A DNA stretch of 64,000 nt from Pseudomonas sp. WJP1 (GCF_028471945.1 NZ_CP110128.1:4328501-4392500), one strand, 5' to 3'. Shown: positions 1-9,282, counted from the stretch's first letter. Translations and numbers: made by a program. The notes: generated from the sequence alone by a model not told the origin.

Positions 1-173
1 TGGGTGATGACAGGCAACGGGCTCAGGTGCTGCTTGAACGAGTCGGGATAAATGCCGAATCCGCCCAGCAATGGCCAGGGATCGACCCCATGCTCCTGCA
101 GCACCACCGGCAACGAGACGAGCGCACCCACCGGAATGGATTTATCCGCAACCCGTGGGCTCGCTCGCTTCAT
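1..173 (-). CDS. AraC family transcriptional regulator, N-terminal part (cut by window edge)
   Basis: Only the first 57 codons are inside the window. The start is MKRASPRVADKSIPVG, preceded by ACGGAGCC as ribosome binding site. The segment with PVVLQEHGVDPW and LSPLPVITH matches the N-terminal arabinose-binding-type domain of AraC regulators (the AraC_binding/DUF4081-like class common in Pseudomonas); the DNA-binding HTH would lie outside the window. It follows the acyl-CoA dehydrogenase on the same strand with 21 bases between, so it may be the last gene of that catabolic operon. The family assignment rests on a short stretch only. Confidence 0.7.
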   Translation of the reverse strand, partial: MKRASPRVADKSIPVGALVSLPVVLQEHGVDPWPLLGGFGIYPDSFKQHLSPLPVIT

Positions 174-194
174 CGCCAGGCTCCGTGAATGGCG

Positions 195-1967
195 CTAGAA
201 CTGCTCGGGATCGAATGCCTTGAGGGTTTCGGCGCCCGTGTTGATACGCTGCAGGTGTATCGTCGTTTCGGGCAGTATACGCTCGAAGAAGAACCGGGCT
301 GTGGTCTGCTTGGCGCGGTAGAAATCGCCATCGGCCGAACCTTGCGCAAGGTGGCGCCGGGCAGTGACGGCCATCTTCGCCCATTGCAGACCGAACGCAA
401 CCAAGGCGGTCAGGTGCAGGAAGTCCACCGCACCGGCGGCGGTGGCACTCGCATCGGCGCTGCCCATGTATTCGACGGCCATCACCAGATCTGCCAGGGC
501 GAGGCGCAGCGCCTGTACTTCCTTCAACTCGTTGCCATGCTCGTCGCAGAAGTCGTCCACCAGCTTCAGGAAACGCCGCATCGCCCGCCCATCGTCGAGC
601 CTGAGCTTGCGCGCTGCGAGATCCATCGCCTGCACGCCGTTGGTGCCTTCATACAGCGGGGTAATCCGCGCATCGCGCTGAAATTGCTCCATGCCCCACT
701 CTCGGATATAGCCGTGCCCGCCGAAGCATTGCATCGCCATTCCCGTGCATTCCACTGCCTTGTCAGTACAGTAAGCCTTGATCATTGGGGTGAGCAGGCC
801 AAGCAGGTCGCTGGCGGCCTCACGCACTTCGGGGTCCGGGTGCTTGTGCGCCAGGTCGACCTGCAGGCCGGCCCAATAGGTGAGCGCCCTGCCCCCTTCG
901 ATGAATGCGCGCTGGGTCAGCAACATGCGCTGCACATCGGGGTGCATCACGATCGGATCAGCCGGCTGCCCAGGCGTCACCGCGCCACCCGGCGCTCGCC
1001 CCTGAAGGCGTTCACGGGCATAGCGGGCGGCATTCTGGTAGGCCACCGAGGCCAGGCTCAGGCCCTGAACGCCGACCGCCAGGCGTGCGCTGTTCATCAT
1101 CACGAACATGACGCGCAGGCCTTGGTGCGGCTGGCCGATCAGGTAACCGGTGGCACCGTCGTAATTCATCACGCAGGTCGGGTTGCCGTGGATGCCCATC
1201 TTCTCTTCCAGGGACCCGCAACGTACCGCGTTGCGCTCGCCCAGCGAGCCATCGGCGTTGACCAGGATTTTCGGCACGATGAACAGGCTGATGCCTTTTA
1301 CACCCGGCGGTGCGTCCGGCAGGCGGGCCAGGACCAGATGGATGATGTTCTCGGCCAGGTCATGCTCACCGGCGGAGATGAAAATCTTTGTTCCGGTGAT
1401 GCGGTAGCTGCCATCTGCCTGCGGCTCGGCGCGAGTCCGTAGCAACCCAAGGTCGGTACCGCAGTGCGGTTCGGTAAGGTTCATGGTGCCGGTCCAGCGA
1501 CCCTCGATCATCGGCGGCATGAACAGCGCCTTTTGCGCCTCGCTGCCGCCATTGGCGATGGCATTGACCGCGCCATGACTGAGGCCGGCGAACATCGAAA
1601 AGGCCAGGTTGGCACTGGTCATGATTTCCCGCACGGCAATGCCCAGCAGGTGCGACAGCCCCTGACCGCCGAATTCGGGCGACGCGGTCAGGCCGGTCCA
1701 GCCACTTTGCGCGTAAAGCTGGTAAGCCTCGCGAAAACCTGGTGCGGTCGTCACTTCGCCGTCGGCCAGCTTGCAGCCCTGCTGATCGCCGACGGCGTTC
1801 AACGGCATCAGCACTTCACTGGCGAGTTTGGCGGCTTCCTCGAGGATCGCGGCGACGACATCCGGTGTGGCCTCGGCGAAGCCCGACAGGTCGGCGTAGT
1901 GCTCCACTTGCAGCAGTTCATCGAGGACAAAATGCATGTCCCGTAGCGGTGCGTTGTAAGTTGCCAT
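195..1967 (-). CDS. Acyl-CoA dehydrogenase, long DmdC/FadE-like type with extra C-terminal domain
   Basis: A 590-residue FAD flavoprotein that would oxidise an acyl-CoA to the trans-2-enoyl-CoA. The N-terminal APLRDMHFVL block is typical of the about 590-600 residue acyl-CoA dehydrogenases that include DmdC (3-methylmercaptopropionyl-CoA dehydrogenase). The middle domain has MNLTEPHCGTDLGLLRTRA, and GGHGYIREWGMEQFQRDARI with YEGTNGVQAMDL are the C-terminal family signatures. It is the last enzyme gene of a four-gene minus-strand beta-oxidation operon, 10 bases after the thiolase. The acyl substrate cannot be read from sequence; a second, shorter acyl-CoA dehydrogenase sits on the other side of the locus. 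Confidence 0.9.
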   Translation of the reverse strand: MATYNAPLRDMHFVLDELLQVEHYADLSGFAEATPDVVAAILEEAAKLASEVLMPLNAVGDQQGCKLADGEVTTAPGFREAYQLYAQSGWTGLTASPEFGGQGLSHLLGIAVREIMTSANLAFSMFAGLSHGAVNAIANGGSEAQKALFMPPMIEGRWTGTMNLTEPHCGTDLGLLRTRAEPQADGSYRITGTKIFISAGEHDLAENIIHLVLARLPDAPPGVKGISLFIVPKILVNADGSLGERNAVRCGSLEEKMGIHGNPTCVMNYDGATGYLIGQPHQGLRVMFVMMNSARLAVGVQGLSLASVAYQNAARYARERLQGRAPGGAVTPGQPADPIVMHPDVQRMLLTQRAFIEGGRALTYWAGLQVDLAHKHPDPEVREAASDLLGLLTPMIKAYCTDKAVECTGMAMQCFGGHGYIREWGMEQFQRDARITPLYEGTNGVQAMDLAARKLRLDDGRAMRRFLKLVDDFCDEHGNELKEVQALRLALADLVMAVEYMGSADASATAAGAVDFLHLTALVAFGLQWAKMAVTARRHLAQGSADGDFYRAKQTTARFFFERILPETTIHLQRINTGAETLKAFDPEQF

Positions 1968-1977
1968 GGTCGCCTCC

Positions 1978-3177
1978 TTATAGACGTTCGATCACGACGG
2001 CCAGCCCCTGGCCGACGCCGATGCACAGGCTGACCACGGCGTAACGGCCGCCACGGCGTTCCAGTTCGCGCAGCGCGGTCAGCGCCAGGCGCGCACCGGA
2101 AGCCCCCAGCGGATGGCCCAGGGCAATGGCACCGCCGTTGGGATTGACACGCGGGTCGTCGGCGCGCAAGTCGAGCAGGTGCAGGCAGCCCAGTACCTGG
2201 ACGGCGAAGGCTTCGTTGATCTCGATCAGGTCCATGTCTGCCAGGCTCAAACCCGCACGCTCCAGCGCCTTGGGAATGGCAAAGGCCGGGCCGATGCCCA
2301 TCACCCGCGGTGCAACGCCACTGGCAGCGCCAGCGAGGATTCGCCCTCGCGGCTGGACGCCATGGCGCTCACCCAACGCGCGGCTGCCGATCAGCAAGGC
2401 CGCCGCACCATCGTTGATGCCCGAGGCGTTGCCAGCGGTGACGACGCCACCGTCAAACAACGGCTTGAGCCTGGCCAGATCCTCGGGATTGGCCTGCGGA
2501 CGCGGATGTTCATCAGCGGTCACGGTGACGGTGCCCTTGCGACCGGCCGGTGCTTGCAGGGCGAGGATTTCATCGGCGAAGAACCCCTCGGCCAGCGCCT
2601 TCGCATAGCGTTGCTGCGAGGCCAGTGCAAACGCGTCAGCCGCCTCGCGCCCGATGCCGTAATCGTGGGCAACGTTGTCTGCCGTTTCCGGCATGGTGTC
2701 GTTGCCGTATTGCGCATTGACCTTCGGATTGGGGAAGCGCGCACCGATGGTGGTATCGAAGAGCTTCGCCTCACGGCTGTACGCCGATTCGCTCTTGCTC
2801 AACACAAAGGGCGCACGGCTCATGCTTTCTACACCGCCGGCCAGATACAACTCGCCTTCGCCACAGCTGACAGCACGTGCGGCATCGAGCACGGCGGCCA
2901 GGCCGCTGGCACACAGGCGATTGACGGTCTGCCCCGGCACGCTGACCGGCAGCCCCGCGGCCAGCAGCGCGTTGCGTGCGACGTTGCGGCTGTCTTCGCC
3001 AGCCTGATTGGTGCAGCCGAGGATCACGTCCTCGATCTGATCGGCAGAAAACGGCGAGCGCTCCACCAGGGCCCGCATCAACTGGGCGGCAAGATCATCC
3101 GGGCGAACCGGCGCCAGGCCGCCGCCATGGCGACCGAACGGAGTACGCAAACCATCGTAGATATAAGCGTCGAGCAT
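1978..3177 (-). CDS. Acetyl-CoA C-acyltransferase (thiolase, PcaF/FadA type)
   Basis: A 399-residue thiolase, full length for the family. It cleaves a 3-oxoacyl-CoA with CoA to give acetyl-CoA and a shortened acyl-CoA. The acylated cysteine is Cys89 in the NRLCASG motif; the GHPLGASGAR histidine motif and the C-terminal CIGVGQG cysteine are present. NVARNALLAAGLP and VESMSRAP also resemble beta-ketoadipyl-CoA thiolases, so a dicarboxylyl-CoA substrate is possible. It lies between the 3-hydroxyacyl-CoA dehydrogenase (27 bases upstream) and the acyl-CoA dehydrogenase, as expected for the last step of one beta-oxidation cycle. Confidence 0.92.
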   Translation of the reverse strand: MLDAYIYDGLRTPFGRHGGGLAPVRPDDLAAQLMRALVERSPFSADQIEDVILGCTNQAGEDSRNVARNALLAAGLPVSVPGQTVNRLCASGLAAVLDAARAVSCGEGELYLAGGVESMSRAPFVLSKSESAYSREAKLFDTTIGARFPNPKVNAQYGNDTMPETADNVAHDYGIGREAADAFALASQQRYAKALAEGFFADEILALQAPAGRKGTVTVTADEHPRPQANPEDLARLKPLFDGGVVTAGNASGINDGAAALLIGSRALGERHGVQPRGRILAGAASGVAPRVMGIGPAFAIPKALERAGLSLADMDLIEINEAFAVQVLGCLHLLDLRADDPRVNPNGGAIALGHPLGASGARLALTALRELERRGGRYAVVSLCIGVGQGLAVVIERL

Positions 3178-3204
3178 TCTTATTGTTCCTTCCCGTAGTG
3201 AGTA

Positions 3205-4722
3205 TCAGGTGTCAGCGGTGAGCAGCGACAAACCCAGGCGGGCGCGGCGCATCAACCAGGGGCTGGGGCGATAACGCGGGTCGCGGTAGTAGTGGTGGAG
3301 GTTGTCGAGGATCTGCAGCACGGTGTCGCCGCCGAGCGCATCACCCCACGCCAGCGGACCCAGCGGATAACCCAGGCCGAGGCGAATGGCACTGTCGATG
3401 TCTTTCGGGCTGGCCACGCCTTGCTGCGCCATGTCGCAAGCGATGTTGACGATGTGCGCCAGCACCCGCTGCGCAACGAAACCTGCGCTGTCGCGGATCA
3501 CGCTGACCGGTTTGCCGTCGGCAGCCAGCAGTGCATGGGCAGCATCGCGCCAGCCCGGCGCGGTGATGGTCGTGGTCATCAACACGCGGCGGCGCTCCAG
3601 CGGCAGCAGCGTGTCCAGGGCCAGGGTGCGCATCGGGTCGAGTCCTTCGGCGATGGCGGCGTGCGTCGCATCCGTACCCAGCGGCAACACCAGGCACAGC
3701 GCGTCGGGGCCTGGCCGCTGGCCCGTCTCGATGTGCGCACCCAGGCGCTGAAGCAGGTCAATCACGGCATCACGGGCGTGGGGCCGCGCAGCGCTGACCC
3801 ACACCATCGGCAGCTTCACGTCGGGTGCCAGTGCCTCGTCGGGTACCTGCTGCACGCCCTCGACGTAGCGGTAGAAGCCTTGCCCGACCTTGCGCCCGAG
3901 CAACCCGGCGTCCAGGCGTTGGCGGGTGATCACCGTCGGGCGATAGCGTGGCTCATGGTAATACTGATCGAAGATCGATTCGGTAACCGGGTGCGAAACG
4001 TCCAGCCCGGTGAGATCGAACAGCTCGCACGGCCCCATGCGAAAACCGGCCTGCTCGCGCAGGATGCGATCCAGGGTCAGCGGGTCGGTCACCGACTCGC
4101 TCAACACGCGCATGGCCTCGGTGCCATAACCCCGACCGCCATGGTTGACGATGAAACCGGGCGTGTCCTGGGCGCGCACGGCGGTATGACCGAAGCGCTC
4201 GCCGAGTGCCAGCAATGTCGCCCCGACCCAGGGTTCGCTCTTGAGGCCATCGATCACCTCGACGATCTTCATCAGCGCCACCGGGTTGAAAAAGTGAAAG
4301 CCGCCGACTCGCCCCGGCACGCTACATTGCGCGGCGATGGCGGTCACCGACAGCGACGAGGTGTTGGTGGCCAACAGGCAGTCGTCGGCTACCACGGCTT
4401 CAAGGTCGGCGAACAAGGCACGCTTGATCTCGAGGTTCTCGACGATCGCTTCCACCACCAACTGGGCATCGGCCAGCTCGGCCAAGGCGTTCGCCGCCAG
4501 CAGATGTTGCGCGGCCACCTGTACCTGCTGCTCGCTCAACTTGCCCTTGGCGCAAAGCTTTTCGAGGGTTGTCACAATCCCTTGGCGGGCGGATTGCGCG
4601 GCGCCTTCGCGGCTGTCGAACAGTTGCACCGTTACGCCGGCCAATGCCGCGATCTGCGCGATGCCGGCGCCCATGACACCCGCACCGACCACCGCCATGC
4701 GATTGATTTTTCGTGCATTCAT
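3205..4722 (-). CDS. 3-hydroxyacyl-CoA dehydrogenase (PaaH-like, duplicated C-terminal domain)
   Basis: A 505-residue NAD-dependent enzyme oxidising 3-hydroxyacyl-CoA to 3-oxoacyl-CoA. The Rossmann motif GAGVMGAGIAQIAA lies at residues about 13-26. TNTSSLSVTAIA and PGRVGGFHFFNPV are the 3HCDH signatures. Two C-terminal 3HCDH helical domains follow (around GFIVNHGGRGYGTEA and GFVAQRVLAHIVN), which gives the 500-residue length typical of PaaH/PaaC-type enzymes rather than the 280-residue short form. Only 2 bases separate it from the enoyl-CoA hydratase stop, so the two are co-transcribed and probably coupled. Confidence 0.92.
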   Translation of the reverse strand: MNARKINRMAVVGAGVMGAGIAQIAALAGVTVQLFDSREGAAQSARQGIVTTLEKLCAKGKLSEQQVQVAAQHLLAANALAELADAQLVVEAIVENLEIKRALFADLEAVVADDCLLATNTSSLSVTAIAAQCSVPGRVGGFHFFNPVALMKIVEVIDGLKSEPWVGATLLALGERFGHTAVRAQDTPGFIVNHGGRGYGTEAMRVLSESVTDPLTLDRILREQAGFRMGPCELFDLTGLDVSHPVTESIFDQYYHEPRYRPTVITRQRLDAGLLGRKVGQGFYRYVEGVQQVPDEALAPDVKLPMVWVSAARPHARDAVIDLLQRLGAHIETGQRPGPDALCLVLPLGTDATHAAIAEGLDPMRTLALDTLLPLERRRVLMTTTITAPGWRDAAHALLAADGKPVSVIRDSAGFVAQRVLAHIVNIACDMAQQGVASPKDIDSAIRLGLGYPLGPLAWGDALGGDTVLQILDNLHHYYRDPRYRPSPWLMRRARLGLSLLTADT

Positions 4723-4724
4723 GC

Positions 4725-5495
4725 TCAGTTCCCCGAATAGACCGGCTGGCGTTTCTCGAGGAAGGCGCGCATGCCCTCCTTCTGGTCGGCGGAATCAAAG
4801 AGCAGCTGGAAGGCCTTGCGCTCCAGCATCAGCGCGGTGTCCAGCGAGGCGTCCTGGCCTGCCAGCAAGACTTCCTTGATCTGCATCACGGCCAATGGCG
4901 GCATGCCGGCAATCTGCGTGGCCAGTTCCAGAGCACGTGCCTGCACCTGGTCGTCCTCCACCACCTCACTGGCCAGGCCCATGCGCAGGGCCTCATCGGC
5001 GCTGACCGGCAGGCCGGTGAGCAGCATGCGCATCGCCTGGAACTTGCCGACCGCACGGGTCAGGCGCTGGGTTCCGCCGGCACCGGGCATGATGCCGACA
5101 CGGATTTCTGGCTGACCAAAACGGGCGCTGCGGCCGGCGACGATCAAGTCGGCATGCATCGCCAATTCACAGCCGCCACCCAGGGCGAAGCCATTGACCG
5201 CCGCGATCACCGGTTTCGGGCACTCGGCGATTGCCGCCCACAGCCGTTGCGTCTGGCGCAGGAGCATGTCGATGGCACCGCGCTCAGCCATGTCGCGAAT
5301 ATCCGCGCCGGCGGCGAACACCTGGTCACCGCCGGTGAGCAGGATGCAACGCACTTCAGGATCGACGCCCAGCACGCTGAAGTGTTCCGCCAGTTGCTCA
5401 CGGACCGCCTGGTTCAGCGCATTGCGCGCCTCAGGTCGGTTGAGGTGGATCCGCGCCACGCCCGTCAAAGGGTGATCGACATAGGTTTCGTTCAT
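4725..5495 (-). CDS. Enoyl-CoA hydratase/isomerase (crotonase family)
   Basis: A 256-residue crotonase-fold enzyme that would hydrate trans-2-enoyl-CoA. The oxyanion-hole segment AAGADIRDMAERG and the signature NGFALGGGCELAMHADLIVA are intact, followed by FGQPEIRVGIMPGAGGTQRL with the usual catalytic-region acid. It is the first gene of the minus-strand operon hydratase, hydroxyacyl dehydrogenase, thiolase, acyl-CoA dehydrogenase. The promoter should lie in the 243-base spacer toward the IclR gene, which carries two copies of a 17-bp palindrome-like site. Confidence 0.92.
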   Translation of the reverse strand: MNETYVDHPLTGVARIHLNRPEARNALNQAVREQLAEHFSVLGVDPEVRCILLTGGDQVFAAGADIRDMAERGAIDMLLRQTQRLWAAIAECPKPVIAAVNGFALGGGCELAMHADLIVAGRSARFGQPEIRVGIMPGAGGTQRLTRAVGKFQAMRMLLTGLPVSADEALRMGLASEVVEDDQVQARALELATQIAGMPPLAVMQIKEVLLAGQDASLDTALMLERKAFQLLFDSADQKEGMRAFLEKRQPVYSGN

Positions 5496-5512
5496 AACTG
5501 CCTCTTGTTTTT

Positions 5513-5529
5513 GTTCCGCTATGCGAAAC
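5513..5529. promoter_or_regulatory. IclR-type operator candidate, copy 1
   Basis: The 17-mer GTTCCGCTATGCGAAAC is an almost perfect palindrome (GTTCCGC / GCGAAAC around TAT). It occurs 18 bases before the enoyl-CoA hydratase start and is repeated exactly 119 bases away at 5632-5648. IclR regulators typically bind palindromes of about this length. Assignment to the adjacent IclR protein is inference. Confidence 0.65.
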
Positions 5530-5631
5530 TATGTTTTGCAATTAAAAACAAGCCTACGCAAATTCTCCTGCGCTTTGCAATCACACGAACGCATCACATG
5601 ACAAACAATAAATTTATGGTTGGATTCATTA

Positions 5632-5648
5632 GTTCCGCTATGCGAAAC
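5632..5648. promoter_or_regulatory. IclR-type operator candidate, copy 2
   Basis: An identical second copy of GTTCCGCTATGCGAAAC in the same divergent spacer, about 90 bases before the iclR start. The surrounding DNA (5530-5670) is A+T-rich, as expected for promoters. Two identical sites near opposite ends of the spacer suggest joint control of both transcripts. Confidence 0.65.
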
Positions 5649-5738
5649 TTGATTCTATTTTATTGACTATCGCTTTTCGCCTATGCCAGCATCCGGCCGG
5701 CGATCGGCGAGCCACCGTCCGACGCATGAGGATCGACC

Positions 5739-6557
5739 ATGACCAAGCCCACGCCTTTCGACACCGAACTCGACCAGCAAGACCTGGAGCAGGACCGCCA
5801 GTTCGTCACCGCCCTCGCCCGTGGCCTGGAGCTGTTGCGCTGCTTTCGCCCGGGCGAGCGTTTGCTGGGCAATCAGGAGCTGGTCGTGCGCAGTGGCTTG
5901 CCCAAGGCCACGGTGTCGCGCCTGACCTACACCCTGGTGCGCCTGGGTTACCTGCAATACAACGCCAGCATGGGCAAGTACGCCCTCGACACCGGCGTGC
6001 TTGCCCTCGGCTACGCGCACCTCAGCGGGCTGGACATTCGCCGGGCGGCACGACCGCTGATGGCCGAACTCGCCGAGCAGACCCAGACTTCGGTGTCCCT
6101 CGGCGCGCGCGATCGCCTGAGCATGGTCTACATCGACAACTGCCAGGGCAGCGGCCCGTTGACCCTGCGCCTGGACATCGGCGCCCGCATTCCCCTGGCG
6201 ACCACTGCCATGGGCCGCGCCTATCTCGCCGCCTTGCCGGAACAGGAGCGCGATCTGCTGCTCGATCAACTGCGCGCCCGCGACCAGGAGCAATGGCCGG
6301 CCATCCGCGAACAACTGGAAAAAGCCTTCCGCCAGTACCAGGACCAGGGCTTCTGCCTGTCCCTCGGTGGCTGGGAAAAGGACATCAACGCCGTTGGCGT
6401 TCCATTGATCAAACCCGACGGCTCCGGTGTCGTCGCCTTCAGCTGCGGTGGCCCGGCATTCGCCCTGCGCCAGCACATGCTGGAGGACGACCTGGGGCCA
6501 CGCCTTTCGCACATGGTGCGCAATGTCCAGGCCAATCTGGGCCGACAATACCAATAA
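5739..6557 (+). CDS. IclR family transcriptional regulator
   Basis: A 272-residue regulator. The N-terminal winged HTH (residues about 20-80, with VTALARGLELLRCF and NQELVVRSGLPKATVSRLTYTLVRLGYL) is followed by the IclR effector-binding GAF-like domain (DTGVLALGYAHLSGLDIRRAARPLMAELAEQ to the C-terminus). It is divergent from the beta-oxidation operon and 10 bases upstream of the second acyl-CoA dehydrogenase, so it probably controls both directions, sensing the substrate acid or a CoA ester. Two identical 17-bp sites in the spacer are candidate operators. Confidence 0.92.
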   Translation: MTKPTPFDTELDQQDLEQDRQFVTALARGLELLRCFRPGERLLGNQELVVRSGLPKATVSRLTYTLVRLGYLQYNASMGKYALDTGVLALGYAHLSGLDIRRAARPLMAELAEQTQTSVSLGARDRLSMVYIDNCQGSGPLTLRLDIGARIPLATTAMGRAYLAALPEQERDLLLDQLRARDQEQWPAIREQLEKAFRQYQDQGFCLSLGGWEKDINAVGVPLIKPDGSGVVAFSCGGPAFALRQHMLEDDLGPRLSHMVRNVQANLGRQYQ

Positions 6558-6567
6558 GAGGTCATGC

Positions 6568-7725
6568 ATGATCAACGATCAGGAAACACTCAACCTGCTG
6601 CTCGACAATCTGTCGCGCTTCGTCCGCGAGCGCCTGGTGCCCGCCGAGTCCGAAGTCGCGGAAACCGACCGGATTCCCCGGCACATCGTCGATGAGATGC
6701 GCGCACTGGGCCTGTTCGGCCTGTGCATCCCGCAGGAATACGACGGCCTCGGCCTGAGCATGGAAGAGGAAGTCCTGGTCGCTTTCGAACTGGGCAAGAC
6801 TTCGCCTGCGTTCCGTTCCCTGATCGGCACCAACAACGGCATTGGCTCCCAGGGCCTGATCATCGACGGCACCGAAGAGCAGAAACAGCGCTACCTGCCG
6901 CGGATGGCCGCCGGCGAACTGATCGGCTCGTTCGCCCTCACTGAACCGGGCGCGGGTTCCGACGCTGCCTCGCTGTCCACCCGTGCCGTGCGCGAGGGGG
7001 ATTTCTACGTCCTCAACGGCACCAAGCGCTTCATCACCAACGCCCCGCAAGCCGGCATTTTCACGGTAATGGCCCGCACCAGCAGCGAGATCAAGGGCGC
7101 CGGCGGTATTTCCGCGTTCATCGTCGAGGCCGGTACGCCGGGGCTGTCGCTGGGCAAGATCGACCAGAAGATGGGCCAGAAAGGCGCGCACACCTGCGAT
7201 GTCATCTTTGAAAACTGCCGTATCCCTGCCGCCAACCTGATCGGTGGCGTGGAAGGTATCGGCTTCAAGACAGCCATGAAAGTCCTCGACAAGGGCCGCC
7301 TGCACATTGCCGCCATTTGCGTCGGTGCGGCCGAACGCATGCTCGACGATGCGCTGACTTACGCTCTGGAGCGCAAGCAGTTCGGCCAGCCGCTGGCCGA
7401 GTTCCAGTTGATCCAGGCGATGTTCGCCGACAGCCAGGCGGACATCTACGCCGCCCGCTGCATGGTCATCGACGCCGCACGCAAGCGCGATCTCAAGCAG
7501 GACGTGTCCATGGAAGCGTCGTGCTGCAAGATGTTCGCCTCGGAAATGTGCGGCCGCGTGGCCGATCGCGCCGTGCAGATCTTCGGCGGTGCCGGTTACG
7601 TCAGCGAATACGGCATCGAGCGCTTCTACCGCGATGTCCGCCTGTTCCGCATCTACGAAGGCACCACACAGATCCAGCAACTGGTGATTGCCCGCCACCT
7701 GATTCGTCGCGCGGGGCTCAAATAA
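6568..7725 (+). CDS. Acyl-CoA dehydrogenase (short, FadE-like)
   Basis: The start MINDQETLNL was chosen because an AAGAGG ribosome site precedes ATG 6568; an in-frame extension would run back into iclR. It has 385 residues, standard for tetrameric acyl-CoA dehydrogenases. FALTEPGAGSDAAS is the FAD/substrate-contact signature, QKMGQKGAHTCDVIFENCRIP follows, and the C-terminal FGGAGYVSEYGIERFYRDVR and YEGTTQIQQL motifs are intact. The glutamate of YEGT is the usual catalytic base region. It is followed after 1 base by an acyl-CoA synthetase, so activation and first oxidation of one acid are probably paired. Confidence 0.92.
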   Translation: MINDQETLNLLLDNLSRFVRERLVPAESEVAETDRIPRHIVDEMRALGLFGLCIPQEYDGLGLSMEEEVLVAFELGKTSPAFRSLIGTNNGIGSQGLIIDGTEEQKQRYLPRMAAGELIGSFALTEPGAGSDAASLSTRAVREGDFYVLNGTKRFITNAPQAGIFTVMARTSSEIKGAGGISAFIVEAGTPGLSLGKIDQKMGQKGAHTCDVIFENCRIPAANLIGGVEGIGFKTAMKVLDKGRLHIAAICVGAAERMLDDALTYALERKQFGQPLAEFQLIQAMFADSQADIYAARCMVIDAARKRDLKQDVSMEASCCKMFASEMCGRVADRAVQIFGGAGYVSEYGIERFYRDVRLFRIYEGTTQIQQLVIARHLIRRAGLK

Positions 7726-7726
7726 C

Positions 7727-9271
7727 ATGCTGACCCGTGAAGATGTACTTGCCGGCCAGCCCGATTACCTGCACCAGATCCTCGACCGCCATCCGCCCCG
7801 TCACGACGATGCGCCGGCGCTATTCGAGAGCGGACAGACACTCAGCTACGGCCAATTGCGCGAGGCGGTCGCGATGCTGGCCGACCAGTTCGAACGCGAC
7901 GGTATTCGCGCTGGCGACAGGGTCATGCTGGTCGCAGAGAACAGCGGTTTACTGGTGGCGTCCCTGCTCGCACTCAGTCGCCTGAACGCCTGGTCCGTGG
8001 TCGTCAATGCGCGATTGTCGGCGGGTGAGATCGAAAACATTCGCGTCCATTGCAGCGCCCGTCGGGTCTTGTTCGGCAGTGCTGTATCGAGGGATGCCGC
8101 CGCCCATGCCGAGCGCGCTGGCGCCGAGCCGCGCATGTCGGACTGCCTGGGCAGCTACCACCTCGGACCGCTGAATGGGGACTGCCAGCCTGAAGTGGTA
8201 GAAAACGACCCATCGCGCCAGGTCGCGGTCATGATCTACACCACCGGTACCACCGGCGCGCCCAAAGGCGTCATGCTGACCCACCGCAACCTGCTTTACA
8301 TTGCCCACTCCGCCAGCCTGCTGCGCCAGCTGTGCAGCCAGGACCGTGTCTACGCGGTGCTGCCGATTTCTCACGTTTATGGCTTGTCGGCAGTCTGCCT
8401 CGCCAGCCTGTTCGCCGGCGCAGCGCTGCAACTGGAAGCGCGCTTCGACCCACAAGAACTGGCCCGCGCCCTGCGTGATGACGGCATTACCTTGATGCAA
8501 GGCGTTCCGACCATGTACGCCAGGCTGCTTGAGTTGGCGGATGCCGGCCAACTCGAGTTGTTCGCGCCGCAATTGCGCTTCATGTATGCCGGTGGTTCGC
8601 CCCTGGACATGACCCTCAAGAACGCAGTCGAACAGCGCTTCGGCCTGACGCTGCACAATGGCTACGGCCTGACCGAAAGCTCGCCCACGGTCAGCCAGAC
8701 GCGCATCGACGCCCCGCGCAGCGATACCTCCATCGGCCTGCCGATTCCCGGCCTGGACATTCGCCTGATGAACAACGATCGCGACGCCTGCGTAGCGCAG
8801 GGCGAAGTCGGCGAGCTGTGGATACGCGGTCCCAATGTGATGAAGGGCTATTACCAATCGCCTGAAAAGACCAAAGAGGTCCTGACGGCAGACGGCTGGC
8901 TCAACACCGGCGACCTGGCGCGCCAGGACAGCGATGGCGCGCTCTTCATCGCCGGGCGCAGCAAGGAGTTGATCATCCGTTCCGGGTTCAACGTGTATCC
9001 CCCCGAGGTCGAAGCCGTCATAGCAGCCTTTCCGGGCGTGGTGATCGCGGCTGTCGTCGGCCGTCCGGTGGAAGGTAACGAAGAGGTCGTGGCATTCCTT
9101 CAGGTCGCCCATCGCGAGTCGTTCGATACGACTGCCTTGAAGACCTTCCTGGCCGAACGCCTTTCTCCCTACAAACGCCCAAGCAAAATTCACGTGCTCG
9201 ACAGCCTGCCCGCCACCGCGTCGGGCAAGATCCTCAAGCATCAACTCAAGCAACAGGCGCAAGCGCTTTAA
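7727..9271 (+). CDS. Acyl-CoA synthetase (AMP-binding, ANL superfamily)
   Basis: A 514-residue ATP-dependent acid:CoA ligase. The phosphate-binding motif YTTGTTGAPKG is at residues 171-181, the A5-type motif NGYGLTESSPT follows, then the hinge region with NTGDLARQDSDGALFIAGRSKELI, and the catalytic lysine motif LPATASGKILKHQL near the C-terminus. This is a complete enzyme of the class that activates fatty or aryl acids. It lies one base after the acyl-CoA dehydrogenase stop. With the divergent operon it completes a pathway: activation, dehydrogenation, hydration, second oxidation, thiolysis. The substrate is unknown. Confidence 0.9.
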   Translation: MLTREDVLAGQPDYLHQILDRHPPRHDDAPALFESGQTLSYGQLREAVAMLADQFERDGIRAGDRVMLVAENSGLLVASLLALSRLNAWSVVVNARLSAGEIENIRVHCSARRVLFGSAVSRDAAAHAERAGAEPRMSDCLGSYHLGPLNGDCQPEVVENDPSRQVAVMIYTTGTTGAPKGVMLTHRNLLYIAHSASLLRQLCSQDRVYAVLPISHVYGLSAVCLASLFAGAALQLEARFDPQELARALRDDGITLMQGVPTMYARLLELADAGQLELFAPQLRFMYAGGSPLDMTLKNAVEQRFGLTLHNGYGLTESSPTVSQTRIDAPRSDTSIGLPIPGLDIRLMNNDRDACVAQGEVGELWIRGPNVMKGYYQSPEKTKEVLTADGWLNTGDLARQDSDGALFIAGRSKELIIRSGFNVYPPEVEAVIAAFPGVVIAAVVGRPVEGNEEVVAFLQVAHRESFDTTALKTFLAERLSPYKRPSKIHVLDSLPATASGKILKHQLKQQAQAL

Positions 9272-9282
9272 ATCTATCCGTG

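Noticed and set aside
2113..4740. Long plus-strand reading frames opposite the thiolase and hydroxyacyl-CoA dehydrogenase
   Set aside because: They are antisense shadows in high-GC DNA, rich in His, Gln and Arg, with no family motifs, while the minus-strand frames are complete enzymes.
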